From NCBI GenBank assembly GCA_030432875.1, contig JAUILP010000002.1, positions 47,313 through 111,312 of the forward strand: a stretch of 64,000 nt of DNA, written 5' to 3'. How positions within the stretch are numbered: the stretch's first letter is position 1; every line of letters begins with the position of its first letter. This stretch comes from Oligoflexia bacterium (lineage in GTDB: Bacteria; Bdellovibrionota_B; Oligoflexia; Oligoflexales; JAGOVF01). Positions 36,453-45,415 of the stretch are shown here, one piece after another. The translations under genes were made by a program, and so were the position numbers. Under the pieces are notes generated by a model. It searched no databases. It worked only from the letters and a program-made list of their open reading frames with translations, and was not told the origin of the DNA.

Positions 36453-39284
36453 ATGAGTAAAGTCCGTGTTTATGAGTTGGCCCGTATGCTTAATACCGAA
36501 AGCAAGATTCTCGTCGAAAAAATCAAGGCTATGGGGATTGATGTTGCGGGGCATCAAAGCACTATTAGTGCGCTTGAAGCTGAAAGAATAAAAACAGAAA
36601 TTCAAGGAGCGAGCCAACAAAATACCAGTAAGGTCATCTTAAGAAGGCGCCGCCCGAAAGCTAGCGAAACGGAAACTAAGGAATCAGACAATGTTGATCA
36701 ACCTGGTAGTGAAGAAATTTCTGCAAGCGGCGCTCCTGATACTGAGCAAGCCGTTGAACAAACTCAAGAGGCAGTAACACCAGCAGTGAGCGAAGCTTCG
36801 GAAGAGGTTTCGGCCAAATCCGAACCGCGAAGTGAAACTGCGCCAGCGGAATCTGAAGCTACTCCTGTCCAGGCGCTGGAAGAGTCAGTCCCGGAAGTTG
36901 CCTCTGTCGCTCCTGAAGTTTCAGAAGCTCCCCAAAAATCCCAAGAAGAAATAATAGCGGAAATTCGCGCTAAGAAAAAAGCTATGCTTTTAAAAGATGG
37001 CGCAAAAATTATCCGTAAAGCTTCACCAGAAGAACGGCAACGTGCTTTATTGGATGCTGAGGAAGCAGCCGAACGAGCGCGATCTTCCTATTCAGGACCG
37101 CGTTCTCAAAGTAGAGAGGATAGTAAGGGTACGCGGCTCACTGGCATCGGGCTTACAACGGCATTCCCGGAAGAGATTCCTAGAGAAACACCTACCTCAG
37201 GATATAAAGGGGCAAAGTCTGGTAAAGAGGAAAAAAGTGCCGAAAAAATAAAGGAAGAAAATGATTTTCTTGAAGCTGAACGCAAAAGAAAAGCTTTGCC
37301 GCAAAAAGGACGTCGGCAGCAGATTAATATTAGAGAACTTCTTTCAACAAGCTTAGATCCCGAAGAGGAAACGGACGTTGTTCCCGTCAGATCAAGTAGC
37401 AGAAAGACCGTTTATACTCCGTCTGCTATGTCAAAAAGGGACTTGAAACGTCGTCGGGATTTGAAAACAACGAAAATAACCACGCCACGTGCGGCATACC
37501 GGGTTGTCAAAATGGAGCAAGATACCATTGCTCTAAAAGAATTAGCTCATCAGATGTCGATCAAAACAACAGACTTGATGAAAAAGCTCATGTCTCAAGG
37601 TATGATGCTCACCATAAATAGCGAGGTTGATTTTGACACCGCCAGTTTAGTGGGTAGCGATTATGGCTTCGAGGTTAAGCTGACCAAACAATCAATGGAT
37701 GATATTTTAAAAGTGCCAGGTTTTGACGATTTTGACGCAAGCAAAATCGTACAACGCTCCCCAATTGTTACCGTAATGGGGCATGTGGATCATGGTAAAA
37801 CCTCAATACTCGATGCTATTAGAGAGACAGAAGTTGCCGCGGGTGAAGCGGGGGGAATAACCCAGCATATTGGTGCTTATACAGTAACTAAAAATGACAA
37901 GACAATAGCCTTCTTAGATACACCCGGTCATGAGGCTTTTTCCCAGATGCGCGCCCGTGGAGCTCAACTCACAGACATTGTTGTTTTAGTCGTTGCCGCT
38001 GATGATGGTGTCATGCCGCAAACGATAGAAGCAATATCTCACGCTAAAGAAGCTGGAGTTCCTCTTATTGTTGCTATCAATAAAATAGATAAGCCAACAG
38101 CGAATTTTGATCGCGTTTATACCGAATTATCAAACCACAATGTCTTATCTGAAGAGTGGGGTGGTGAAACTCAGTTTGTTAAGGTGTCAGCACTCAAAAA
38201 AGTGGGCCTTGATGAATTATTAGAAGCGATACTTCTCCAAGCCGAGGTTCTTGATTTAAAGGCTGTTCCCTCAGCTAATGCCGAGGGTATTGTTATCGAG
38301 GCACATTTAGATAAAGGACGCGGACCGGTCGCGACCATTATGGTACAAAATGGAACGCTTCACGTAGGAGATTCTATTGTTGCTGGCATTCGTTCAGGCC
38401 GTGTTCGTGGGATGTTTGATTATCGTGGAAATCAGGTGCTTGAGGCTGGTCCATCAACACCAGTAGGCGTTATTGGCCTAGATGAAGTCCCGGTAGCAGG
38501 AGATAGAGTCAATCAGGTCTCAGATGAAAAACAAATAAAAGATATTGTCACTTGGCGCATGACCCAGGCGGGTTCGATGTTATCTAAATCGTCAGCGGCA
38601 ACGTTAGAGGACCTACTAGGAAAAATTTCTGAACAAGAGTCCACTCAAGTACCAATAATATTGAAAGCGGATACCCACGGCTCTGTGGAAGCTCTATGCG
38701 ATAGTTTGAAAAAACTCAACTCCAACGACAAAAACGTTCTCAACAGAATAGTGCATAAAGGTGTTGGTGCTATCACTTCATCTGATATTTCCTTGGCGGT
38801 TGCGACCTCTTCTATTTTGATTGGCTTTAATGTTCGCGCTCCTAAAATTTTAGAAGATGTGGCTGATAAACAGGGTGTGGTCATGAAATATTTTACAATC
38901 ATTTATGAAGTTCTTGATACGGTAAAATCAATTATGGCAGGCGCTTTACCACCCGTTACTCACGAAGAAATTATTGGGCATGCGGCTGTCCGCGACTGTA
39001 TAAGCGTTCCCAAAATTGGTCTTATTGCGGGATCAGCAGTCACCGATGGTAAAATTCAACGCAACGCATTTATGCGCCTTCTCCGTGACAATGTCATTAT
39101 CTACACAGGCAAAGTTAAATCTCTGCGGCGATTCAAAGATGATGTTAAAGAGGTGCTTCAGGGTTTTGAATGTGGCATCGGTCTAGAAAATTGTAATGAT
39201 ATACAGGTTGGAGACGTTGTCGAAGCATATGTTATTCAAGAAACCCCGGCAACACTGGAACTCATTAATCAGTCAAGTAATTGA
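36453..39284 (+). CDS. infB: Translation initiation factor IF-2
   Basis: A 943-residue GTPase that places fMet-tRNA on the ribosome. The N-terminal IF2_N helix pair (1-55, MSKVRVYELARMLNTESKIL) is followed by a long Glu/Ala/Pro-rich linker (about 70-250). The G domain has P-loop GHVDHGKT at about 443-450, DTPGHEAF and NKID. The later beta-barrel and fMet-binding domains end at the usual PATLELI. The 240-bp gap to nusA holds no recognisable ylxR gene. Confidence 0.97.
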   Translation: MSKVRVYELARMLNTESKILVEKIKAMGIDVAGHQSTISALEAERIKTEIQGASQQNTSKVILRRRRPKASETETKESDNVDQPGSEEISASGAPDTEQAVEQTQEAVTPAVSEASEEVSAKSEPRSETAPAESEATPVQALEESVPEVASVAPEVSEAPQKSQEEIIAEIRAKKKAMLLKDGAKIIRKASPEERQRALLDAEEAAERARSSYSGPRSQSREDSKGTRLTGIGLTTAFPEEIPRETPTSGYKGAKSGKEEKSAEKIKEENDFLEAERKRKALPQKGRRQQINIRELLSTSLDPEEETDVVPVRSSSRKTVYTPSAMSKRDLKRRRDLKTTKITTPRAAYRVVKMEQDTIALKELAHQMSIKTTDLMKKLMSQGMMLTINSEVDFDTASLVGSDYGFEVKLTKQSMDDILKVPGFDDFDASKIVQRSPIVTVMGHVDHGKTSILDAIRETEVAAGEAGGITQHIGAYTVTKNDKTIAFLDTPGHEAFSQMRARGAQLTDIVVLVVAADDGVMPQTIEAISHAKEAGVPLIVAINKIDKPTANFDRVYTELSNHNVLSEEWGGETQFVKVSALKKVGLDELLEAILLQAEVLDLKAVPSANAEGIVIEAHLDKGRGPVATIMVQNGTLHVGDSIVAGIRSGRVRGMFDYRGNQVLEAGPSTPVGVIGLDEVPVAGDRVNQVSDEKQIKDIVTWRMTQAGSMLSKSSAATLEDLLGKISEQESTQVPIILKADTHGSVEALCDSLKKLNSNDKNVLNRIVHKGVGAITSSDISLAVATSSILIGFNVRAPKILEDVADKQGVVMKYFTIIYEVLDTVKSIMAGALPPVTHEEIIGHAAVRDCISVPKIGLIAGSAVTDGKIQRNAFMRLLRDNVIIYTGKVKSLRRFKDDVKEVLQGFECGIGLENCNDIQVGDVVEAYVIQETPATLELINQSSN

Positions 39285-39311
39285 TACCTTGATAGAATAT
39301 TGGTCATAAAT

Positions 39312-39662
39312 ATGGGAATGCGAAAAGATAGATTGGGAGATCAAATTAGGGATTTGATCGCAGAGAATTTTATAGCCGACAAATTTTCAGATCCGCGGTT
39401 ATCTGGTGTGACGATAACTGAAGTAAAAATGACCCCGGATTTGGGTGTTGCTTATGTTTATTTTCGGACTTTTGATCCAAATTATGCCTCGGCATCTAGC
39501 GTGGCACTGGCAAAAGTATCGGGTCGCTTAAAGACGATGCTTGCTAAATCATTGAAGATCAAAAAAATTCCGGAATTGAAATTTTTTTATGATACAAGTA
39601 TTGAAGAAGCCTCCCGAATCGAGAGTCTAATTGAAAAAATCCATCAAGAAGACAATAGCTAA
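39312..39662 (+). CDS. rbfA: Ribosome-binding factor A
   Basis: A small KH-fold protein (116 residues from this ATG) needed for 16S rRNA 5'-end maturation and cold adaptation. Family marks are DPRLSGVTITEVKMTPDLGV, the AYVYF strand and the C-terminal FFYDTSIEEASRIESLI. An upstream in-frame TTG (39300) would add four residues. Neither start has a good ribosome site, so translation is probably coupled to infB, 27 nt upstream. Confidence 0.94.
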   Translation: MGMRKDRLGDQIRDLIAENFIADKFSDPRLSGVTITEVKMTPDLGVAYVYFRTFDPNYASASSVALAKVSGRLKTMLAKSLKIKKIPELKFFYDTSIEEASRIESLIEKIHQEDNS

Positions 39663-39685
39663 AAATCTTTCTACAGCATGCTATT

Positions 39686-40654
39686 ATGGATAATTTTTTA
39701 AACGGTGTTCTTCCGCTCTATAAGCCTCCAGGCATGACGTCGATGGAGGCCGGACGTCGCATTAAAAAATACCTACCCAAAAAACAAAAAATAGGGCATT
39801 TAGGTACCTTAGATCCTATGGCTGAGGGCGTACTTCCGCTCTTGCTAGGAGAAGCGACAAAATTTTTTGATATTCTGATAACCACCCCTAAAGCCTACGA
39901 GTTTGAGGTAAGTCTTGGATACGAAACGACGACGCTTGATGCCGAAGGGGAGACCATTAAAACTGGAGGAAAGTCATTATTCTCTGCCGATTTATTGACG
40001 CAAGCTTTGCTGCGTTTTACTGGTGGTTATGATCAAGTACCTCCCTTGTACTCTGCCTTAAAGCATAAGGGTATTCCTCTTTATAAGTATGCCCAGCAGG
40101 GAACTGCCTTAGACAAACCGATAGAGGATCTCAAGAAAAAATTTGTAAAATTTTATGACCTCAAAATTCTTAGTGTCAACAATAATAAAGTGCTAATTTA
40201 TGTTTGCTGCTCAAAAGGCACGTATGTGCGGTCCTTGGCGCGTGACTTTGCTTATCATCTTGGGACATTTGGAACTGTGACACAATTAAAAAGGACAAAG
40301 TCAGGCGGTTTTTGTCTTTCTGATTGTGTTGCTTTGCCAATGGAGTGCGGCGAAGATCTTTCCTTAATAAAAAATAGTATGATTCCGCTCAAAAAAGTAC
40401 CCCTACCCCATCCCAAAATATTTCTGACTGATAAAGAAATGATCAAAAAAATTGGCTTTGGCAATGCCTTAAAGGTGTGCTCTGATGATCCACTTATTTT
40501 CGAGTTTTTAAAAAACTCACCCCCGCCCTATTTAGAACCGGTACAGGCACTATTTTGTGATGAAGAGGAAAATTTACTTAGTTTAGGTGCCATAACCTCT
40601 CCTGCTCCTCATGATTACTTTATGCTTCAAGTTACGCGTGGTTTTAAGATATAA
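39686..40654 (+). CDS. truB: tRNA pseudouridine(55) synthase TruB
   Basis: A 322-residue enzyme that makes pseudouridine 55 in tRNA. The catalytic Asp43 lies in GHLGTLDPMAEGVLP. KPPGMTS at the N-terminus, YSALKHKGIPLYKYA, and GTYVRSLARDF are the other family motifs. It lies 23 nt after rbfA in the cluster. Confidence 0.97.
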   Translation: MDNFLNGVLPLYKPPGMTSMEAGRRIKKYLPKKQKIGHLGTLDPMAEGVLPLLLGEATKFFDILITTPKAYEFEVSLGYETTTLDAEGETIKTGGKSLFSADLLTQALLRFTGGYDQVPPLYSALKHKGIPLYKYAQQGTALDKPIEDLKKKFVKFYDLKILSVNNNKVLIYVCCSKGTYVRSLARDFAYHLGTFGTVTQLKRTKSGGFCLSDCVALPMECGEDLSLIKNSMIPLKKVPLPHPKIFLTDKEMIKKIGFGNALKVCSDDPLIFEFLKNSPPPYLEPVQALFCDEEENLLSLGAITSPAPHDYFMLQVTRGFKI

Positions 40655-40781
40655 TCATTTGTATAGCAAAAGTTTGTACCGTGGGTAAAAAATTATTGTA
40701 TGGCGTTGCGCTTTCCGAATTGTGCAATTTTTTGGTGTATTTCTGGTATTATCTTTAAAAATGCATAAAGGGAGCCATAAA

Positions 40782-40805
40782 ATGAAAGGTGTTAGGCATC
40801 TGTGA
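40782..40805 (+). CDS. Candidate leader mini-ORF (7 codons) coupled to the HAMP gene
   Basis: ATG at 40782 has an AAGGGAG site 7 nt upstream, better than that of the next gene. It encodes MKGVRHL, and its TGA overlaps the GTG start of the following gene (GTGA). An in-frame ATG at 40761 would give 14 codons. This could be a leader for translational coupling, or chance. Confidence 0.3.
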   Translation: MKGVRHL

Positions 40806-41341
40806 AAAAAACTCGTGGTAAAAAATACCTCTTTATGGTCAATCGGGAGTTTCAGCTCAAGTATTTGCGCTACGCTGCAATGGTGGGTTTTGTCTCTACT
40901 TTTGTGACCGCCTTTATTATCCTTTATCCTCTTTATGTGTTTCATATTTTGCGCATACCCCGTTTTTTGCCTATGCCTTTTTTGATTGCGATGGGTGTGG
41001 GCATTGCCCTTAATATCTTCTTAGTCGCCTTTGTCTCTTTGATTATCACCCATCGAATCGTTGGCCCTTTGTTTGCTATGAGTCGTTCTTTTCATGAAAT
41101 AGAAAGAGGAAAATGGAACTCTAAAGTTCATTTTCGTAAAACAGATGAACTTCACTACGTAGCGAGAAGTTTCAACAGCATGACGGATGGTCTTTGCAAG
41201 AAAGTCGCTCTGGATATTGCAGCGTGTGGGGATATTAAACAAGCTCTTAGTGACAACAATCACCAGGAGGGCATTAGGTTGGTTGACCAGCTTGAACGTG
41301 ATTTTAAGAAACGCATTTCCTCGGACAAAGAAGAAGCTTAA
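40802..41341 (+). CDS. Membrane protein with HAMP domain
   Basis: A 179-residue inner-membrane protein with a GTG start. Two membrane helices (about 22-45 and 58-83) are joined by a short periplasmic loop. A HAMP domain follows (about 84-135: HRIVGPLFAMSRSFHEIERG and DELHYVARSFNSM), then a short coiled tail. No kinase, cyclase or methyl-accepting domain follows, so it is a stand-alone HAMP signal module whose partner is unknown. It lies between truB and ruvA, 13 nt before the latter. Confidence 0.75.
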   Translation: MKKTRGKKYLFMVNREFQLKYLRYAAMVGFVSTFVTAFIILYPLYVFHILRIPRFLPMPFLIAMGVGIALNIFLVAFVSLIITHRIVGPLFAMSRSFHEIERGKWNSKVHFRKTDELHYVARSFNSMTDGLCKKVALDIAACGDIKQALSDNNHQEGIRLVDQLERDFKKRISSDKEEA

Positions 41342-41354
41342 AGGGCTAAAAGTC

Positions 41355-42110
41355 ATGATAGATTATTTATCGGGGCAAGTTATTTTAAAACGACAAAATC
41401 ATATTGTTGTCGCCGTAAATGGTGTCGGCTATGGGCTTGAGGTGCCCTACACACTGCTTAGCCGCATCTCTCACCTAAGCAGTTCTGACAATATTGTTTT
41501 GTGGGTTTATACTTACGTAAAAGAAGACGCGCTTAAACTGTATGGATTTTCATCTTATGAAGAAAAATCTGTATTTGCTACGCTTATAGGTCTGAGTGGC
41601 GTTGGGCCGAAATTAGCCCTATCCATACTATCAACTTTTTCTCTAAGGCAGCTTAGTGCTGCGGTAGCCCAAGATCAGCCGCAAGTATTTGAGTCTATCC
41701 CGGGTGTGGGCAAGCGTACTGGTGAAAAACTCCTTGTGGAGTTAAAACCTAAGCTAAAGAAACTCATGGAAACTGCTGCATATCAAGAAGCTTTTTCAAA
41801 TAAACAAAATCCATTAGATGAACAATCTGCTGATGAGGTGATCGTTCTCGGGCGGCAGGTATCAATTGCTCAGGGCTTAGAGCAGACGGAACTACTGCGG
41901 AGCGAGTTATCTTCGGCTCTAGAAAATTTGGGGTATAAAGAAAAACAGTTTAGGTTACTTGTCGAAGAAGGCCTTAATCACCACTCTGGAACAGAAAATT
42001 TTGCTTCTATTCTTCAAAAAATTCTCACGAGACTCAGTGGTTCAAAAGTATTAGTCGATCGTTCTAGCGCTGAGGGTGAATATTCGAATGATTTGCTGCA
42101 AACCTTTTAA
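41355..42110 (+). CDS. ruvA: Holliday junction branch migration protein RuvA
   Basis: A 251-residue subunit that binds Holliday junctions as a tetramer and loads RuvB. The ATG at 41355 has AAGGGC upstream and opens with the standard MIDYLSGQV. The OB-fold (1-62), the two helix-hairpin-helix motifs (LIGLSGVGPKLALSILS and FESIPGVGKRTGEKLLVEL) and a C-terminal RuvB-binding domain are present. It is about 50 residues longer than usual because of an extended linker and tail. A longer reading frame from 41187 overlaps the HAMP gene and is not used. Confidence 0.95.
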   Translation: MIDYLSGQVILKRQNHIVVAVNGVGYGLEVPYTLLSRISHLSSSDNIVLWVYTYVKEDALKLYGFSSYEEKSVFATLIGLSGVGPKLALSILSTFSLRQLSAAVAQDQPQVFESIPGVGKRTGEKLLVELKPKLKKLMETAAYQEAFSNKQNPLDEQSADEVIVLGRQVSIAQGLEQTELLRSELSSALENLGYKEKQFRLLVEEGLNHHSGTENFASILQKILTRLSGSKVLVDRSSAEGEYSNDLLQTF

Positions 42111-42129
42111 AGTGAGTTTTTAAATTATT

Positions 42130-43164
42130 ATGGAAATTAAAAGTAAAACCGATAAAGACATTGAATTGAATCATCGTTTGGTCTCGCCGCAAGAAAGCCA
42201 TAAGGACCTAAATTTAGAGGCGACAATCCCTAATTTGCGTCCTACGCAATTTGAAGATTATCCGGGACAAGATAGAGTAAAAAATACCCTAAAGATTTAT
42301 GTCCAAGCCGCGACTGCACGAAAACAGGCTCTGGATCATGTTCTTCTTCATGGACCACCAGGCCTGGGCAAAACCACTTTAGCCAATATTTTAGCTCATG
42401 AGCTCAAAGTCCCTTTTTATCATACGACGGGCCCCGCCATTGAGAGACCAGGCGACCTCGTGGGTATACTTACCGCGCTAGAAGCTGGTGCTATTTTATT
42501 TATCGATGAAATTCATCGCTTGTCTATTCAGGTCGAAGAAGTACTTTATTCTGCTATGGAAGATTTTCATATCGATATTATTGTGGGACAGGGACATGGC
42601 TCTCGGGCTCTGAAAATGCCGATAGAGTCATTTACGTTAATAGGAGCAACTACCAGAATTTCTCTGCTTTCAAGCCCCTTGGTTAGTCGTTTTGGTATTC
42701 AGGAGCGACTTGAGTTTTATGAAGAGCAAGCACTTACCCAAATTATGGCACGAAGCGCAACGATACTCGGTATTTCTGTTACAGAAGATGGCGCCTTAGA
42801 GCTCGCGCGCCGGTGTCGTGGCACCCCGCGTATCGCTAATCGCTTATTAAAAAGAGTGCGAGATATTTCCGAGGTACGTGGTTTTGCTGAAATCAATCAA
42901 AATGCGGTAACGCAAGCCTTGGATCTTTTAGAAATTGATGAGATGGGACTTGATAAGATCGACAGAGGCATTCTGCAAACCATTGCCACCAAATATAACG
43001 GTGGGCCTGTAGGCATTGAAGCTTTAGCCGCAACTGTAGGAGAAGATCGCAGTACCTTAGAAGAGGTTTATGAACCTTACTTAGTATACAGAGGATTTTT
43101 ATCGCGGAGCCCGCGTGGAAGGTTTCTGACAGATTTCGGGAAAAGTCATCTTTTTCGCTTTTAA
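42130..43164 (+). CDS. ruvB: Holliday junction helicase RuvB
   Basis: A 344-residue AAA+ motor that drives branch migration with RuvA. Walker A is HGPPGLGKTT (about 74-83) and Walker B is LFIDEIHRL. GATTRISLLSSPLVSRFGI is sensor 1 and the Arg-finger region, and the C-terminal winged helix ends with YLVYRGFLSRSPRGR. It lies 19 nt after ruvA. Confidence 0.98.
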   Translation: MEIKSKTDKDIELNHRLVSPQESHKDLNLEATIPNLRPTQFEDYPGQDRVKNTLKIYVQAATARKQALDHVLLHGPPGLGKTTLANILAHELKVPFYHTTGPAIERPGDLVGILTALEAGAILFIDEIHRLSIQVEEVLYSAMEDFHIDIIVGQGHGSRALKMPIESFTLIGATTRISLLSSPLVSRFGIQERLEFYEEQALTQIMARSATILGISVTEDGALELARRCRGTPRIANRLLKRVRDISEVRGFAEINQNAVTQALDLLEIDEMGLDKIDRGILQTIATKYNGGPVGIEALAATVGEDRSTLEEVYEPYLVYRGFLSRSPRGRFLTDFGKSHLFRF

Positions 43165-43185
43165 CTTTTATATTAGGTTTTTCCT

Positions 43186-44847
43186 TTGGACAAGATGAGA
43201 TTAAAAAAAAAACTGGTAAAATCGCGGGTAAAAATTCATGACCGCACCCAAGTTGAGGCCACCTTTGATTATTCCCTCCTAACTTCAGATACGGGAGATA
43301 CTAAGTCTCACAATATTACATATCAAGTTGATACATATTTTTTCATCCCTGCTGAAATTGGCCTCAACAAAGAATTTTACAATAAAGAAAACCTATACAA
43401 TGATATCAGGGCACTTATTCGGCTGCGGGAGCCGACGTTTGGATTTCATGATCTTGTCGAGCCAACGACACATGAAAAAGCATCTCCGTTAGTCTATTTA
43501 GAAAAGTTTTTTGCTAACACCGACAATTATTTAGATGAGGACGAGCTTAAAAAAGCCATAAACAACTCGTTACTACTTGGCTGTATTTTCTCAGGCTATT
43601 TGGTAAAGCGTTTTAAGCGAATAAAGGAAAAATTTCAGATCCTCAGTAAACTTCATCCAAGTTTAGTGGCTGCTGAAACCGATGATATATTGAAGTTTAG
43701 TAAAGAAATCACGGGACGAGCCCATCTAATACTGAAAAAAATAAGAGGTTTTCGTGACATATGCATGGAATGCGCCCCCCCCGTGGCGGAGGATCTCAAA
43801 CATGAGCTTCATAATGTAGAAGCGTTTTGTAGTTACCGTTTTCGAGATTTTTTGACTGATCTGACTCAGCTATTTGATAGTTATCGCTCATTTTTTGAGA
43901 CAAACGCCATTGCTGCTCTTAAAAAAAGGGAACTCGCCATTCTCCGTTATGAAAAATATCAGTTTTCAAAACGCGACTTAATTTGGATTTCATCGAGTTC
44001 CCCGGCTAACAAAAAAGAACGTTATCTTTTAAGGCGTCGTTTTTTAAAGAAACATATATGGAGTATTCTTTATCTCAATGTCCGTAAACAGGCCATTTTA
44101 GGTTTTAAGCATCAACTCAGTGCGATGCTTGCTTCAGGTATCGCCATGGCTTGGTATGTAGGAGCTCAGATCGCGGTTGTCACAAATACTAAATTTGATT
44201 TTCTCAGTTTTAATTTTTTTAATATAACCAGTATTGCCGCCATGGCAGCTTTTGTTATGGCTTATGTTCTCAAAGATCGCATTAAGGAACTCGTTAAAAC
44301 TCATTACAGTTCATTTTTCCTTGGTGATCTTCCTGATCATTTTGAAGATATTTATTATCAGTCCAACTTATATGGCTCAATTAAGCTTGGCAACCTTAAG
44401 GAATATACCCATTTGCTGCAGTTTTCCCATATACCCAAATCGATAAAGCGCAAGGTAATGGAGCTAACAAAGTATTCACCTCAGTACTTAGATGAGTACT
44501 GTCAATTTTACCGGTACCGTAAAAAAATAATGCTAAAAAGAGATGCTTTATCGATCTTGCAGCACAAGTTTAGAAAAATGCATGACGTGACGCGAATCAA
44601 TGTCCAGTCATTCGTCAATAGGCTCGATGAAGTGACGCAGCACATGAGAATATTGGAAGCAAATGGATCTTTAAGCGATATTTCGATGCCCAAAAACTAT
44701 CACGTAGACTTGGCACTCGTGTTCAATATTGAGATTGCCAAGAAGAAAATAAAATACCGCACGGAATATTTGCGCTTGATTCTCAACAAAGAGGGGCTTG
44801 TGCGTATTGAGAATTTGTCCGCAAATATTGATGCTAAGTCTGCATAG
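43186..44847 (+). CDS. Conserved-type hypothetical membrane protein
   Basis: A 553-residue protein that I do not recognise by name. The start is TTG at 43186 or ATG at 43195. An N-terminal soluble region with basic and helical segments (about 1-300) is followed by two membrane helices (about 310-330 and 348-365), with a second large, very basic cytoplasmic region (about 370-553). There is no obvious catalytic motif. It follows ruvB by 21 nt and ends at an intrinsic terminator, so it is probably the last gene of the ruv transcript. Confidence 0.7.
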   Translation: MDKMRLKKKLVKSRVKIHDRTQVEATFDYSLLTSDTGDTKSHNITYQVDTYFFIPAEIGLNKEFYNKENLYNDIRALIRLREPTFGFHDLVEPTTHEKASPLVYLEKFFANTDNYLDEDELKKAINNSLLLGCIFSGYLVKRFKRIKEKFQILSKLHPSLVAAETDDILKFSKEITGRAHLILKKIRGFRDICMECAPPVAEDLKHELHNVEAFCSYRFRDFLTDLTQLFDSYRSFFETNAIAALKKRELAILRYEKYQFSKRDLIWISSSSPANKKERYLLRRRFLKKHIWSILYLNVRKQAILGFKHQLSAMLASGIAMAWYVGAQIAVVTNTKFDFLSFNFFNITSIAAMAAFVMAYVLKDRIKELVKTHYSSFFLGDLPDHFEDIYYQSNLYGSIKLGNLKEYTHLLQFSHIPKSIKRKVMELTKYSPQYLDEYCQFYRYRKKIMLKRDALSILQHKFRKMHDVTRINVQSFVNRLDEVTQHMRILEANGSLSDISMPKNYHVDLALVFNIEIAKKKIKYRTEYLRLILNKEGLVRIENLSANIDAKSA

Positions 44848-44859
44848 TAAGACTAACAG

Positions 44860-44880
44860 GGTCTAAAAAATAGACCTTTT
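44860..44880 (+). terminator. Intrinsic terminator after the membrane protein gene
   Basis: GGTCTA and TAGACC pair around AAAAA, followed by TTTT, 12 nt after the stop codon. The stem is short, so strength is moderate. Confidence 0.55.
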
Positions 44881-45117
44881 GCCTATCAGTGTCTTTGAGA
44901 AACTGGGAAACAATGGTAAAATGGGCAGAGCTTCACGCGTGTAAAAATATTAATGTGCCCTGAAGAAGATCCAGGGTAAAGGCATCCATTTGAGAGTTTT
45001 ATGGGTGGGCAAAAAATATGCAGCAAAAACTTGCATATTTTTTAAAAAAAAATAACTTAAGAGATTAATCTCAGGTATTGTAATAGAAATCACCTGTTTT
45101 TTTAAAGGGGGAATTTC

Positions 45118-45396
45118 GTGTCCCAAGTCGTCATTACAAAAGATAAATTTACTGAAAAAAGACTGTCCTCACTCCAGCAAGAACGCGAGATCAAAAAGGA
45201 TGACTTCAGCCTAGGATGGCGGATTTCCGATGTCAGTAAAACGACTACTGCTGAGCGAGTTATCCTCGTTGTGCTGCTCCCCTTTGCTGCCTTATGGACG
45301 ATGCTCTCTGTTATTATTACGGTAGCGTTTGGTTTTCTTGCCCAGTGTTTTAAAATTGTATCGGGAATATGGAATCTCTTACGGGGGAGTAAGTGA
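45118..45396 (+). CDS. Small membrane protein, hypothetical
   Basis: A 92-residue protein with a GTG start behind an aaaggggg site. The N-terminal 45 residues are charged. Residues about 47-82 are hydrophobic and form one long helix or a helical hairpin, ending in a short basic tail. Not recognised. Confidence 0.65.
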   Translation: MSQVVITKDKFTEKRLSSLQQEREIKKDDFSLGWRISDVSKTTTAERVILVVLLPFAALWTMLSVIITVAFGFLAQCFKIVSGIWNLLRGSK

Positions 45397-45415
45397 TTTT
45401 ATCGGTTTTGGTGTT

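Noticed and set aside
40655..40945. 96-residue minus-strand ORF after truB
   Set aside because: It overlaps the HAMP gene and has low-complexity basic composition typical of an antisense shadow.
41187..41354. N-terminal extension of ruvA
   Set aside because: It overlaps the HAMP gene in another frame; the ATG at 41355 has a ribosome site and begins with the standard RuvA sequence.
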